DNA of 64,000 bases from Platerodrilus igneus (taxonomy: Eukaryota; Arthropoda; Insecta; Coleoptera; Lycidae). The stretch is taken from assembly GCA_036346225.1 (NCBI GenBank), contig JARFIW010000668.1, forward strand, positions 992,001 to 1,056,000. The letters are read 5' to 3'. The notes under the pieces are model-generated. The model was given only the letters and a program-made list of their open reading frames with translations, made no database searches and was not told the origin of the DNA. Within the stretch, counting starts at the first letter, position 1. Each line of letters begins with the position of its first letter. Position numbers and translations under genes: made by a program. This document shows, piece after piece, positions 1 to 11,846 of this stretch.

Positions 1-712
1 TTTTCCACTCAATAATACGTCCCAATTCGGCGTCATTCTCCTGGTCTTCTCGTATTCTTTCGAGTTGCCAAGTATCATCGGTTACCGTCATTCTATGGAT
101 GACACTTATTTTCTCTTCCATCTTGGAGCAATGATTGCAGTTTACTGGACAAGGTCTCTTTGACAAAGCGTCTGCATTCTGATGGCTAGTTCCTACCCGA
201 TGTTCTGTGTCAAAGTCATATTCCTGCAGCCGCTCTATCCACCTTGCAACTTGCCCTTTAGGATTTCGAAACTGCAGTAACCATTTCAGTGCAGCATGGT
301 CTGTTTTCAACAGGAATTTACGGCCGTATAAGTACTTATAAAAGTGCTCTACGGATTTGACGACGGCTAACAGCTCCCTTCTTGTCACACAATAGTTCCT
401 TTCTGGCCGCGACAAGACCTTGCTGAAATACCCAATAACTTTTTCTTGTCCGTCCTGCACTTGAGAAAGAACGCCTCCTATAGCTGTGTTACTGGCATCG
501 GTATCCAACACAAATTTCCCCTCCATCCGTGTATAACTCAAAATTGGTGCTGTAACTAGTAGCCGTTTCAGTTGTTCAAATTCACTGTGGCAGTCGTCAT
601 TTCAATCATATTCTTGTCCATCTTCGGTTAATTTTGTTAACGGTTTGGCAATGTTCGCAAACCCAAGTATAAAACGCCGGTAATATGTGCACAATCCTAG
701 AAAACTGCGTGG
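1..712 (-). pseudogene. gypsy RT thumb and RNase H domain, truncated by window edge
   Basis: Continues the pol frame after the stop at 713. After one more in-frame TGA near 605 there is a recognisable RNase H domain: LDTDASNTAIGGVLSQ, then RNYCVTRRELLAVV, LKTDHAALKWL and HQNADALSK. These carry the acidic residues of the Ty3-type RNase H, which degrades the RNA template during reverse transcription. Sequence runs off the window at base 1. Confidence 0.85.
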
Positions 713-1477
713 TTAGTGTATATCTGCTGGTATAGGCCACTCTTGTACCGTTTTTATTTTGTCAGGGTCAGCTCTTATTCCGGTCTCCGAAACGACATGT
801 CCTAGATATTTCACCTCTTTTCCAAATAGGTGGCACTTCTTGGGGCTCAATGTAAGGTTTGACCCGCGTAATCTTTGGAATATTTCCTCTAGGTTCTTAA
901 GATGTTCTTCAAGAGACCGGCCTAACCCTATCACGTCGTCTAGATACACCAGACATGTCTTCCAGTACAGTCCACGCAGTATCGACTCCATCAAACGTTC
1001 AAAAGTAGCAGGGGCATTGCATAATCCAAATGGCATGAACTTGAACTGCCATAATCCAGTTCCAATTGTAAACGCAGTGTTTTCTTTATTGTTTGGCTCC
1101 AAGCCTACCTGCCAGTATTCGCTTTTCAAGTCCAAGGTCGAAAACCATTTGGATCCGGATAGAGTATCCAAGGTGTCATCAATTCTGGGCAAAGGATAGC
1201 TGTCTTTCTTTGTCACATTGTTAAGCCACCGGTAGTCTACACAAAACCTTGTCGACCCGTCCTTTTTCTTGACAAGCACTACCGGGGATGCCCATGGGCT
1301 ATTCGAGGGTTCAATCACTCCCTGTTCTTCCATATCGGTGATAATTTGCTCGGCTGCCTTACGTTTTGCCAAAGGAAGCCGCCTGGGGTGTTGTCTTATC
1401 GGTTGCGCATCTCCAGTATTGATCTTGTGTTGCACAACATTCGTCCTTCCTTTCTCACTGTCATCCAGTGCAAACAC
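713..1477 (-). pseudogene. gypsy reverse transcriptase domain
   Basis: 254 codons covering fingers and palm of a Ty3/gypsy reverse transcriptase. Visible motifs in order: DYRWLNNVT, FSTLDLKSEYWQV, FMPFGLCNAPATFERLM and the catalytic YLDD near residue 178, then YLGHVVS. The upstream boundary is a TGA at about 1482 and the downstream one a TAA at about 713. Homologous sequence continues in the same frame on both sides, so both stops are nonsense mutations, not natural ends. Confidence 0.9.
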
Positions 1478-1531
1478 ACTTCAATATCGTCCGACCAGCT
1501 CTTTTACCTTGCCCAGTTGGTGGCCGTTTAA

Positions 1532-2254
1532 TCATGGACACGAAGGTACCAATATATCCAGCAATTTCTGTGACCAATCGTTGGCTGGTTTATCTTTCGT
1601 GTCGTCCACACAACGTTTTATATGGCATACTGGAATGCAACTTCCCACAATCATGTCTTTCTTCAGGGTCACCGTATGGGGATTAATGTTTAGCACCCTT
1701 ACTGGATTCATGCTTCGAAACTTTACCAGCGTTCTTCCAATCAGTAATCCCTCCTGACCCATTCCCGATTTAGTTGCTTCCATCATGCATACTTGTCCTT
1801 TCCGGAGCGTACCATCCGGTCGTCCCATCACTATCATTTCCGCCTTCTCGGGTATTTTCATGTCACAAATCATTCGAACTTGCATCGTCTGGTTACTCGT
1901 CCCTTGAAATGGAATCTCATCATCATCTATCCGAAGTACATTTTCTTTCATGTTTACATGAAACCCATATTCTCTCTTGAGATCCATTCCCAAAATCACT
2001 TCTTCTGTAATTTCAGCTACCAACGCCCGATGATTAGTTAATTTGTCTTCAATTCCCAACGTTACGGCAGTCTCTCCGTGAGTCGAAATTTTCTCACCAC
2101 TTCCCGTTCGAAGACATACCGATACAGATAGCACTTTTCCACGACTAATCAAATCTGGTCTCACAATAGTCCTTGTTGCTCCTGTATCCACGAGTAATAG
2201 GACAATCCTACCATTAATTCTACCATCGATGTAAATGCTGTCCAGACCTTCCAC
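1532..2254 (-). CDS. gypsy aspartic protease and linker to RT
   Basis: A 240-codon open stretch with the retropepsin catalytic triplet in context LLVDTGATRTIV (about residue 24), followed by the family's second signature ILGMDL. The protease cleaves the gag-pol polyprotein. The remaining ~130 residues are the spacer typical of this group before the reverse transcriptase. It continues in the pol frame from the gag end, so the first Met is not a true start. It is part of a broken element because the pol frame is closed by TGA near 1482. Confidence 0.85.
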   Translation of the reverse strand: MEGLDSIYIDGRINGRIVLLLVDTGATRTIVRPDLISRGKVLSVSVCLRTGSGEKISTHGETAVTLGIEDKLTNHRALVAEITEEVILGMDLKREYGFHVNMKENVLRIDDDEIPFQGTSNQTMQVRMICDMKIPEKAEMIVMGRPDGTLRKGQVCMMEATKSGMGQEGLLIGRTLVKFRSMNPVRVLNINPHTVTLKKDMIVGSCIPVCHIKRCVDDTKDKPANDWSQKLLDILVPSCP

Positions 2255-2331
2255 CGACGATGCAGCACGGATGATAATCTCCGGGGCACTACGTTGTGCG
2301 GTCGACGTTCGTCCTCTTACGTCGACTAGCT

Positions 2332-3503
2332 TTAGTTTTCCTGCTGCTCAACCGGTTGTTTTTTTGGTTGAGTACAGCGTCTCTGCATATGACCAACTTC
2401 ACCGCAGTTCCAGCATTGCAGACCTCATCTCCGCGGTTGTTGTCTTTCAAGCCTTTCCGCTTTTTGCTCTTTAAATACACGGTTGATGATCTCTTCTACG
2501 TTTTTCTGCGATTGCTCAGGTTCTTCTAATGCAAACCGAACTTTGTGACTCATCCTGTGTGACGTCTGCTTAGCTGCTTCAAATTCATGCGCATGAGCCA
2601 GTGCGTCATCTAACATTTTTGGCCGTGCTAATCTTAGCGCTTGCAGTATTTCACTGTCTTTAATGCCATCCACAAATGTTTGAACAGCCAGTTGTTCGAG
2701 GAAACTATCTGGTGCAGTTGGGTATGCCAATCTAACTAATCTGGCGATGTCAGCTTCGAATTCTTGCAGACTTTCACTTGTCTTTTGCGAGCGGTTCTTA
2801 ACTTGTGCGTGGAAAACCTGTTGAAGGTGAGCGTCTCCATATCTCATCTCAAGCTTCGATGTTAAGAGGCCGTAATCATTCTGCTGGTGATCGGGAATCG
2901 TTTGTAAGATGTCAAGAGCTTCTCCCCGTAGGGCCAGTATTAAGGAGATAGCCTTCTCTTTGTTGCACCAACCATTGGCTATTGCCGCAGCTTCAAATTG
3001 TTTCAAATATGTGGGCCAAGGTGTTTTACCATCGAATATGGGTGGTTTCACTATAAATTTTGACGGTATTGACTTGCTTCCTTCCATGCTTCTTATTTCT
3101 GGAATGTTCTGATTTACAATTTGGTTTGCTAATTCGAGTGACCGCGTTGTTAGTGAAATCACTTGTTCTTGCAGCCTAATCATCTCTTCTTCCATTTTTA
3201 CCAATTTACCGTCCAACTTTTGCTCAACTGTTTTACCCGTTCAGTGAAATCTTCTTTCAATGCAAGGGAGCTTTCTATTAATCTTTGGTCTAGCGTAGCT
3301 ATATTTTCATTCAACTTTGCTTCCATTTTCGCAGCATTTTCACTAAACCTTACTGTAAGGTTTGGTTCCAGTTCAACTGACCGCACTAAGTTTTCATTGA
3401 GTGTCACTTGCATTTCGGATTTAAAATCCTTAAGGAAATTCATTAAAGTTTCTGCGTCCATCTTACTTTGGCTTCTTGTTACAGGCATATACAAACTACT
3501 CAA
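2332..3503 (-). pseudogene. gag: gag of gypsy element (frameshift and nonsense)
   Basis: Structural capsid polyprotein of the gypsy element. The first 101 codons (from 3503) are charged and coiled-coil-like. A frameshift near 3200 leads into a 263-codon stretch (3216-2425) with the retrotransposon gag fold signature, including YLKQFEAAAIANGW and the region GEALDILQTIPDHQQ. An in-frame TGA near 2425 precedes a CCHC zinc knuckle (CWNCGEVGHMQRRC), which binds element RNA. The frame ends at TAA 2334-2332. The pol frame is -1 relative to gag at this stop, so a -1 frameshift probably joined them. Not functional as it stands. Confidence 0.88.
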
Positions 3504-3534
3504 ATGTCTTTAGACTTAATTATTCACCCAACAC

Positions 3535-3547
3535 AGCCTGACACCAG
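3535..3547 (-). promoter_or_regulatory. Putative primer-binding site
   Basis: Directly after the LTR end the minus strand reads TGGTGTCAGGCTG. The TGG start fits pairing with a tRNA CCA end, and TGGTGTCAG resembles the tRNA-Leu-type sites of some insect gypsy elements. That assignment is from memory and tentative. Confidence 0.45.
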
Positions 3548-4135
3548 TGTAACGGGCTACTACTGCCGCGTTTCTCTAACTTAAAAACAAGTAATAACAA
3601 ACGTCTTTATTACTCACTGTTCACAAGTCTAATTAACAGTATATGCCTTGTTTATAGATGCTTTTAGTCCACTTAACAATGAAGCACTATTACACTAATG
3701 AATTTACAAGCACTAATATCTTCTTAACTAACTTCTTTACCCTAGGTCCATTAACAGCACCAACACAACTATTTATTTATTTTACACTTTGTCTATTTAT
3801 GTATACTACAAGCTGCATGTACATTAGACACAGCATATAACATTTATGTACACTCTTGAACTTCTAAAAGCTCAAACTACTATTACTTTACAACGATATA
3901 ATTTATATTAGACATTCTAGTATAGACTAACTCTTGCCTTTATTAGCGGTCTTATATATACTCTGAATTAATGATATGACTCATCCTCTGGTAATTACGA
4001 GAAGCTTCCCGGTCCAGTGAGAATAAACAGTGCTGGCGGCGTTTTGTGTGCTAGAAGAATTCTCGAATCCTGGGGACTATGCAGACCCTACAACGCTTGT
4101 GTGTTTGACGGGTTGCCTAATAGTAGCTCGCAACA
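3548..4135 (-). repeat. 5' LTR of the gypsy element
   Basis: In element orientation this 588-bp LTR starts TGTTGCGAGC (4135-4126) and ends CCCGTTACA (3556-3548), giving the usual TG...CA ends. It shares its start, a TATATAAGACC promoter-like motif and its end with the solo LTRs at 20115 and 51549. The other end of the element is outside the window, so the target duplication cannot be checked. Confidence 0.88.
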
Positions 4136-4797
4136 ATACATTTCTATTCGTGCAGGTACGCTATTGTTTACGCTTAAAATTAGTATTCTACTTCTAATCT
4201 ATTTCAGAGATAAAACAGGTAAATTTGGATGAAGCTTCTGGCGTACCAGACTATACATATATTAATATGGCGTTTGTGGGAGTACAGTTTAAGGAAGCAG
4301 AAGACGAAGGAGGTATTGCATTGATTTTCAAGGGGTGGATAACACCCAGAAAGAAGCACGTATTTTGGCCCTCGTATAAAAATCAGAAGCTATATCATGG
4401 AGCATTGAAAAATCATCAAGAAGTGCCTGATGATGAAAAATGGACACAGTGCAGTATACAAAGGATATTTTTTGAAGTAGGTGAGTACTGAAATAAAAGT
4501 TGATTTATGGCAAGGATAGGTTATGCTCATTTATTAGTTTTGATCTATTAAGTATTGCATATCTACATTCGTGGTAATATGATTTTCAAAAAGATTATAT
4601 GTTATGGTTAACTTACGTTACAATCACTCTAAGTTGGTTTACAGCTTTATACAGACATCCACTGGTTAGATTGATCGACAAATTGCAAAAATATTTCTAT
4701 ATTTCTAGCATAATTCTTAATACCAAAAATGCTCAAGTTAAAAATTGTAAATTGTATATCTGAGATGAATACAAGGTTATATAATAATTTTACAGGG

Positions 4798-5255
4798 GTG
4801 TTTTCAACGAACTTCGTTCGTTTATGAAATCGATATGTCGTCCGTCTGTCCGTCCGAGGCCTTTCTAATGGTCGGACATCAATGTGTGATACATCAATCG
4901 ATTCAGCTCGGTGTCCTGAGCTTAAGTTTTGATGTCAGTTGAAATCGGGCCACGGGGACGCCGTGCCCCGCGATATTCCGTCGGAAAATTAAAATTTCAA
5001 ATAGGTCCAAAATTAATGTGCGATACATATTTGGACTCCCTAACATAGCTGAGTCGAAATATGGTACCCCACAAAATCTGACCACGGATACCCGACCCCC
5101 TCAGGAATTAATTTTATCAAAATTTCAAATAGGTCCAAATTAATGTGCGATACATATTTAGAATCCTCTGAAAAACTGAATCGAAATATGATGCCCTTAT
5201 TTACACACACACACACACAAACACATACATACATACATACATACATACACACATA
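4798..5255. repeat. Dispersed repeat with internal tandem dimer and (CA)n/(TACA)n tail
   Basis: Lies in the first intron of the DUF4806 remnant. A unit beginning AAAATTTCAAATAGGTCC is present twice (near 4988 and 5118), each followed by a GCGATACATATTT motif and a CGAAATATG end, about 130 bp apart. It ends in (CA)n and (CATA)n at 5201-5255. The composition (CCGTCTGTCCGTCC near 4840) looks like a transposon fragment. I cannot classify it. Confidence 0.6.
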
Positions 5256-5910
5256 TATAGCTTTTAAAATATTTATTCAATAAAATAAAATATATTAAAA
5301 TGTCTCTTGTTGTTTATAAATTTTTGTATTTCATCTGAATACTTATAATTATTACAACATAATAATTTTAATTTCTTTAAATTGTTTTAAAGTAAGTCTA
5401 CATTTGGAAGTTCGTTGCGACAATGCCATGCATTTTCAACTTGTTTAAAATGACTTAAAGGCAGCTAAGATTTGTATATATATTTTAACCAATAAAGCTT
5501 TTTGTGCTTTAACTGCATTACAATTAATTTCAATTTGTGTGCAATGATGGTTACGTTATATAAACATATCTGTATTTTATTAATTGTAAATCTTACCTTA
5601 TTTCTTACCTAATCATAGCCAGAAGGGAACTTCTGTCATAAATAATGCACATATTCACTTTGGCACAATTCAAAATATTTATTAATATTCTTGCTAGTGC
5701 TGTTCTGTATTTCAATTCTACTCGTTAACTTTACACAAGTATAAAATTTAACTAATAAGTATGCTAATAATTGTTTTTGTTATTTAGATGATTTAGAAAA
5801 GGGTTTATAAAAAATAAAACAGGCTGAAGAAACATCTAACTAGAATCTGACGAGGAAAATATAGACACAAAACGTCGCTGCAAGAAACCTAGATTGTTTA
5901 TTGAAAGTGT

Positions 5911-7260
5911 GTAACGTACTTTTTTTCTTACTGAACGGACCACGATGTAAACGCCAGTGAAACGTATTTTTTTTTTGTAGGTGTGGCGTCAGTGTTACTT
6001 ATTTTTCCAAAAATCTTCCGACAAAGCTAGGGGTCTATTCCTGGGTAGAACAATGAAAAGTGCGGGGGGGGAGTCAAATTCTATTTGCAAACCAAAGTTA
6101 AGCTAAATCAAATAGGCGCCACCATGTCCTGAGATAAATACGATAATTGCAAAGCACAGTTCTAAGGGCAGACGTGGAGACCCAAAGAAAAAATGATCGC
6201 CTTCGTTAACAAAAACCTGTCTTAACAAAATTAAGACGCAGCTCCTGCAAGAAATTGTAATGTTTAAATAAATAAAAAAAAAACCGAACACCATTTGTGT
6301 CCTACAAAAATATATAAAGAAATAATAAAGAAGTATTTCCAATATAGTATTGGCATCAATTTATTACTCAGAAAGGTTTTAGCTTTATGTAATTAGATTT
6401 GATCGCACTTGATCAAAATAAAGATCTTCAATTTTGAATTAATTGTTTACTAAAGAAACTCTTTTAAAATATTGTAACTTGTAACAAAAAAATTTTTATC
6501 ATCGACTATATCAAGATCAAACTTTTAACTTTCCTTTTTTGTCTTTCGTTATAATTAATCAAGCAACTTTACTTTAAACATGAACTTGTACAAAATAAAG
6601 TAATAATTGTTGACAAGCATAACACAGTAAATTAAATTCTAACTTGGGCAGATCTTTTTAGATAGATAACAAATTATTAGCTCCTAACATAATCAGAATT
6701 TGAGCTTTCAAAATTACGTATAATAATCTAAGTGTAGATAAAGCTGATCACAAAAATAGGCATGTTTATTTAAATTGCATTACAGCTGCTCAAAGCATTT
6801 GCTTTTAAGACAACATCTGTCAGCTTGTACAAAGTAGAAAAATATGACGTCGAAAACACCTGCTGAACTTATCAACTGTTCATATGAAACAAAGTATGTT
6901 TTTTTTAGAACGTTAATTCAACAAAATTTCGTTTTACAGCTTGTAAAACCAGCTCAACAATCAGTTGAAACTTTTACAATTTACGTGCACTAAACATAAA
7001 TGCAAGTTAATGTGTTCTAAAATTTGAAACACATGCCAAAAGAAATTCTTATAGCTAATTCGAAGATTGCCGGCCTCTAGCCAGGAGTACATGTTGACAA
7101 AACTATCGCCCGTGGCCGACTATCTCGTAACCAGGGCCGAGTGGTCGCGCCGTCAGGGGCGAGGACACGAAACAATCCAACAGAGATATGCTTGCGAATA
7201 GCTTTGAGCGACACAGATATCTGAATATAATTAGATTACTACGGAACGATGCACGCTTAG
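5911..7260. other. Intronic or intergenic AT-rich stretch, nothing recognised
   Basis: AT-rich sequence between two exons of the DUF4806 remnant. A short GC-rich patch lies at about 7066-7180. No coding similarity, RNA gene or repeat partner within the window was recognised. Confidence 0.5.
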
Positions 7261-8654
7261 CGCATTATATTTGAAATTATATGCAAATAATGATTACTGA
7301 AAATAAAATTGTTACAAGTGATAGTGATACTGAAGAGAATTCTGTAAAAACAAGTGGTTTACCTAGGCCTCCAGCATTAAAGTTAGGTGTAACTAATAAA
7401 CGAATAACATAACAAACAGAAATTTGCAGGCACACATACAAAATCATACAATCCATCAATTTAGAAACCGCCACCGTCATTAGGTTCATCTGAATCCAAT
7501 TTTGAAGATTTTGAAAGAATACAAGGATCAAAGACTCCATTGATCTTGATCACGGCGTCTAGTTCTAGCCTTAGCTTTTGCAATAATCGTACAGCTTCAG
7601 TAACATTCAAGGGCTATTCTTCTGGAAGTAATATTGCTTCCTCTGCTGGTAAGTGTTCTTTATAAATGATTGAAAAATCATTGTTTGTATATTTACAATT
7701 TATAGCTGATGACAATTATTTGATAAGAAAGCTGCATTTCATAAGAGAACAGAATAATCAGAAACTTTCTTGGATACGAAAGCAGGAAGAGCAATCGCCC
7801 TTGGCTTGCGTAGAAAATTTAGAAAATTTTCCAGTTGAGTTGCCTATGAAGAACATTGCGGAGGTAAAATTGGTAGAGGCATATTTAGCTGCAAAAGACA
7901 ACCGATTTGCTTTGGTCAATAATTTGTCTGGAATTGGTGGAAGAGACGGACCATCTGTTACCAATAACATTTTAAAGAGGTGTTTTACAAATCACCTACC
8001 AACTTCCTACAGCTTTTTAGGAACGAAAAAAGAAAAGGAATCATTTTCTAGCTTATCTCTGCGTTCTGTAATAATAGGTACGACTTTTATATTTATTACT
8101 TAACTAATGTTGATTAAAATTGTCACCTGTAGTTTCCCACAATATAAATTAGAAAACAATAATTTGTCGGTTAGCAAAGGAACTCTTGGGAATTGCTTAA
8201 TTTACAAACTTTATGTTTGTTATAACTACTGAATAAATACATCATTTTAAATTGTTTAGCCAAAGGGAAGTTAACTATTGTTAATTTGGACAGTTACTCA
8301 AAAATTTGTTACAATAAAAGTTAAACACTTTCAAATTTTACAGTTTTTTAATAAGAATTTTGCTTTTTATACACAATTTAATTGGAAGCAGTCTGTGTTT
8401 ATAATTAAATTATATTTCCACCATTCATATTGCCTCAGAAATTTAAACAAGTGGGGATTCTTGACATGCCTGGTGCCAAATTACAACCAAATATACACAC
8501 ATTATGTATTTGTTTGTCAACGATTAATAATTCCTACATGCATTTTTGTAATAAAGTATTTTTTGTCAACGTTGTTTCCTTACGAATGTCATGCTCTAGA
8601 TGTTTTCCCTAAATGGGTAAAATGTGGTACAATAACATAAATGCACTAACTTGA

Positions 8655-8655
<1 letters not shown>

Positions 8656-8698
<43 letters not shown>

Positions 8699-8755
8699 TG
8701 TGCGTGTGCGTGTGCGTGTGCGTGTGCGTGTGCGTGTGCGTGTGTGTGTATGTGT
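8656..8755. repeat. (GT)n / (GTGTGC)n microsatellite
   Basis: About 20 GT dinucleotides followed by GTGCGT hexamer-like repeats. It is in the last intron of the DUF4806 remnant. Confidence 0.95.
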
Positions 8756-9018
8756 AGTAAATATCTTTTACAAATATTTTAACACTTAGATAATTAATTT
8801 ATTTTAATTCAAAATATGCTGTACGAAAACGGTGTCCCATCACAACAGAAAAAATTGTCGAAGTCACACATAAAGGTATGGCTAAAGCATGCCCCACAGC
8901 GTGAAAAATTAGAAATAAAGAAAAATTAAACTTTTCTCAAATGGTAAATCCTGATGGAGTTGTTCTTCAATTACCTCCTTGCTTACAGTTTCATTTTTTA
9001 AAAACATATTTAAGAAGT

Positions 9019-9708
9019 TGATACGTGCCAAACTTTGGCACTAGACATCTTTCAAGTTTAGTTTTGATGTGCGGGAGTTTTGCGCCTTAAATTTGAAAGA
9101 CCTGACGCGTGTATTTCCGGCACATCAGAAGTGCGTTGGACGAACTTCGCACCGACACGTGTGGGGGAAGAAAAAGTGGGGAAGTTTCCGGAAGACGCTT
9201 AGGAAACGTTGGACTTGGCTGCTGAACATCGACCAGAGTGGTTGGGTATCGTATCTTTATTTTTTATTATGTAGATTTCCTTTGCTTATCTTTGATTGTC
9301 GTCCATATAAACCCGTTCCTTATCGTTTCGCTACATATAGAAAAAGATAATATGGACACAACCTGGTAGCAGCCCACGCCCTGCAGTAGCTAGCCGGAGC
9401 AGTCCTGATAGATGTCGCAGCCACCATCTTTAAATAATTTGGAAAGGGGCCACGAGCAACCCTGAAGGAAGTGATTCCGTAGGAAGCTGGACCTATTCAT
9501 GTGAGTACCCCGTGTGTGGGATTTTGTCTATAATACCTTATATGAAATTGGCATATTACGTCATTTACGTGTAATAATTTGCATATTGTGTGACGTCATT
9601 GACAGATGGTCGCGCTAATCTCAAATTGTAGATTGGTGTTACCAACTGCCGTTGCGTCGCGTATACCGCGTCGACGGTAAATGTAGGAAGCACGTGAAAA
9701 TGTAAGAA
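9019..9708 (+). repeat. Unclassified ~690-bp repeat, copy 1
   Basis: One of three plus-strand copies (also 17274-17962 and 52907-53617) with the same ends: TG(T/A)TACGTGC at the left and ATGTAAGAA at the right. It starts with a near-perfect palindrome (GTGCCAAA...TTTGGCAC) and holds CCTGGTAGCAGCCCA near 9363, which resembles a primer-binding site. A TATAAACCCGTTCC motif (9308) and a GTGAGTACC donor-like site follow. It has no ORF. An LTR plus leader of a non-autonomous LTR element is my best guess, but no target duplication is clear. Confidence 0.7.
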
Positions 9709-11832
9709 TTGCCGACTCTACGTGGTTTTTAGGTTGTATGATTTCTTTTATGACTATATAATGTATTAATTATCGTTATATATATATATATATATATATA
9801 TATAGCTGTTTTACTTAAATAAATTAATTATCTAATTTTCTAATATCTATGGACCCTAAAAATTTATATTGGTATTTTGGAACTCACTCAATTCCTAAGA
9901 TGTCAAGATAGTTGTTTTAGTAACTAAATGCAAACCGTCATTTTTGATATTGAAATTCAGCTTATGCTTTTTAAAATGTTTTGTTAATTTAATTTTCTTT
10001 CAACTTTAAATGTAGTATACCTTTTTAACTTGAATTGTGTTAAATGGTTGTATAGTTGTTTTTTGAAATGGAATTAAAGTGTTTTCCTTCAGCAGTGTAT
10101 AGTATACAGTATAATAATAACCTCACTCACATACATGGTTGCATCATATAATTTTGAATGTAAGTATTTTTAATTATAAGTAAACAGCTTATTTTTCTAC
10201 CTATTATGAAGGAAAAGTGAAAATTTTTTTTAAAAAATTTTTATAAAATGCAGTTAAATAATCACTTTATTTTTGAAATTTTTCTAACTTTCCTCAATCA
10301 ACTTGTTTTTTGATTAATTTTTAAAGCTACCATTTAAATAACACATATAATGTACCTTTCTCTAATTTGGAGTGTCTTTTTGTAACCTAACCGTGATGTA
10401 TTTCTTTCATTAAACACTATCTTGCTCTGATATAGTTTTAAATGTGCTTCCTTGGTAATTTAAATAGTATAACCTATAAATGCCTTTTTAAAGAACATTT
10501 TGCCTTTAAATACAATTAACGAAATTATCTAATCATTACTTTCACCTTTCAAAACGCTGTAATAAACTGAATCTCTTTATATCTGCTCATTTAAACATCG
10601 TAATAACGAAATTATCGTTAACGTTTTATATTTAAACTCATTTACGATGGTTGTTGATAACTCCCGCAATATCGATAGAATATTTCATCAATTTGGAATA
10701 CTGTTTCTTTATACATGTATCGTAGAATATTTTTTCTGTATAGCGAGTATGAGTTTGTCTTGATAGCATACTTTTTTTAGATATCAATATTTCAACGTAG
10801 AACTTTAAGATCTATTAAACGAGATTTACTGTCGAATTTGGTCGTCCAGCTGTATATAGGTCTAGACGAGTCCCAAGGGCCGGTCGCTCAGCGTTTCGTA
10901 ACTCTAGACGAGAATTTGGTCGGTAAGTTGTCGTTTTAGCAATTTGTAAATCATTTTTTAAGAATGATGTTGAAATTTTTCTTTATTAGTTTGGGTGGAA
11001 CTCAAACGAGAGCTTCCCATCCTAGTAAATATATGTTTTACAAGATATCTTTCTGTTATTCAACAATTTTATCAGTGAATCGAGTCTTGATTACTCTTAT
11101 CTCTTCACATATCGATTTAAACCTCATTAGTTGGTATAAAATTATCTTTAAAGTCGTTCAACTCTACGTGCATCTAAAAGCTTTTCACGTTTTACTTCCT
11201 TGACAATATATCTAATGTTTTTAGCCCCACTATCCATTAGTTAACTTTAATTACTTATTTCCTCTTTTGTACAGTATATACCTCTTATACGTTTAACTTA
11301 CTTACCTTAAATTAGCTATCTTTTTCCTTTTGGTTAACTTTTCCTTAAACTTACCGTTAGTTATATATCGCTTTATTATCTACACCCCCAATATAACTCT
11401 GTCGCTTTATTTAATTAATCCTCGAACTTTTCCTACGACATATTATTTGGTTTTTAGTATTTTTCTTACGTCATTTAATTTTGTGTGGTAATTGTCGTAA
11501 CTTTGGTTGTAATAACTCATTGAATTTTTATGATTGGTTTTAGCTGATGTTTAGAGTGGATGCTTTCTTCTTTGGGCTCACATAGGAGACGCGGCCTATG
11601 CCATTGTAAGAAATAGTTCATATTCCCAGTTGCAAAAAACTATGATTTTCTATTCCATGTGTTTTTCCTCTGAATTATTACAGTCGCCCACATTATACTA
11701 TACCATTATTTGTTTCTTTTCCTACTAAATCACCATAACTTATAAACATTTTTTTTTCATTGTTTTTTGTTGAACTTCGTGGTGAGGCGCTATCGCTTCC
11801 TATTGATATCTTATTAAATTCTTGGTTGTTTT
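9709..11832. other. AT-rich intergenic sequence, nothing recognised
   Basis: Contains a (TA)n tract at 9777-9804 and a short segment near 10840-10935 in which CTAGACGAG and AATTTGGTCG recur. No gene or transposon was recognised. Confidence 0.5.
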
Positions 11833-11846
11833 AGCATATTGGGACA

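Larger units (their letters stand above)
1..4135 (-). mobile_element. Ty3/gypsy LTR retrotransposon, decayed, 3' part outside window
   Basis: Read on the minus strand the order is LTR (4135-3548), primer-binding-like site, gag, zinc knuckle, aspartic protease, reverse transcriptase and RNase H, which runs off the window at base 1. This order is typical of Ty3/gypsy. Gag carries a frameshift near 3200 and a nonsense codon before the zinc knuckle; pol has stops near 1482, 713 and 605, so this copy cannot make full-length proteins. Integrase and the 3' LTR would lie to the left and are not seen. Two solo LTRs of the same family occur at 20115-20644 and 51549-52059. The element lies upstream of the first recognised DUF4806 exon. 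Confidence 0.93.
4208..8929 (+). pseudogene. Decayed multi-exon DUF4806 gene
   Basis: Exons inferred from splice sites and family similarity: 4208-4480 (after TTTCAG, before GTGAGT; motif KKHVFWPSYKNQKLYHGALK), 5788-5910 (AEETSN, then KRRCKKPRLF after a frameshift), possibly 7270-7384, about 7463-7648 (Ser/Thr-rich), 7706-8077 (core DUF4806 domain: LVNNLSGIGG, ILKRCFTNHLPTSYSFLG) and 8819-8929 (AVRKRCP, then IKVWLKHAPQREKL). The introns with well-defined boundaries are phase 1, which supports the model. DUF4806 proteins are an arthropod family of unknown function, many of them linked to transposons. Damage: stops and a frameshift in exon 2, TG instead of AG at the last acceptor (8817-8818), and a frameshift in the last exon. 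Almost certainly a pseudogene. Confidence 0.75.

Noticed and set aside
759..1757. Plus-strand ORFs across the gypsy pol region
   Set aside because: Opposite-strand shadows of the reverse transcriptase and protease frames.
5837..5880. CTGACGAG as a hammerhead core
   Set aside because: No following GAAA with paired stems and no cleavage triplet; it is part of a DUF4806 exon.
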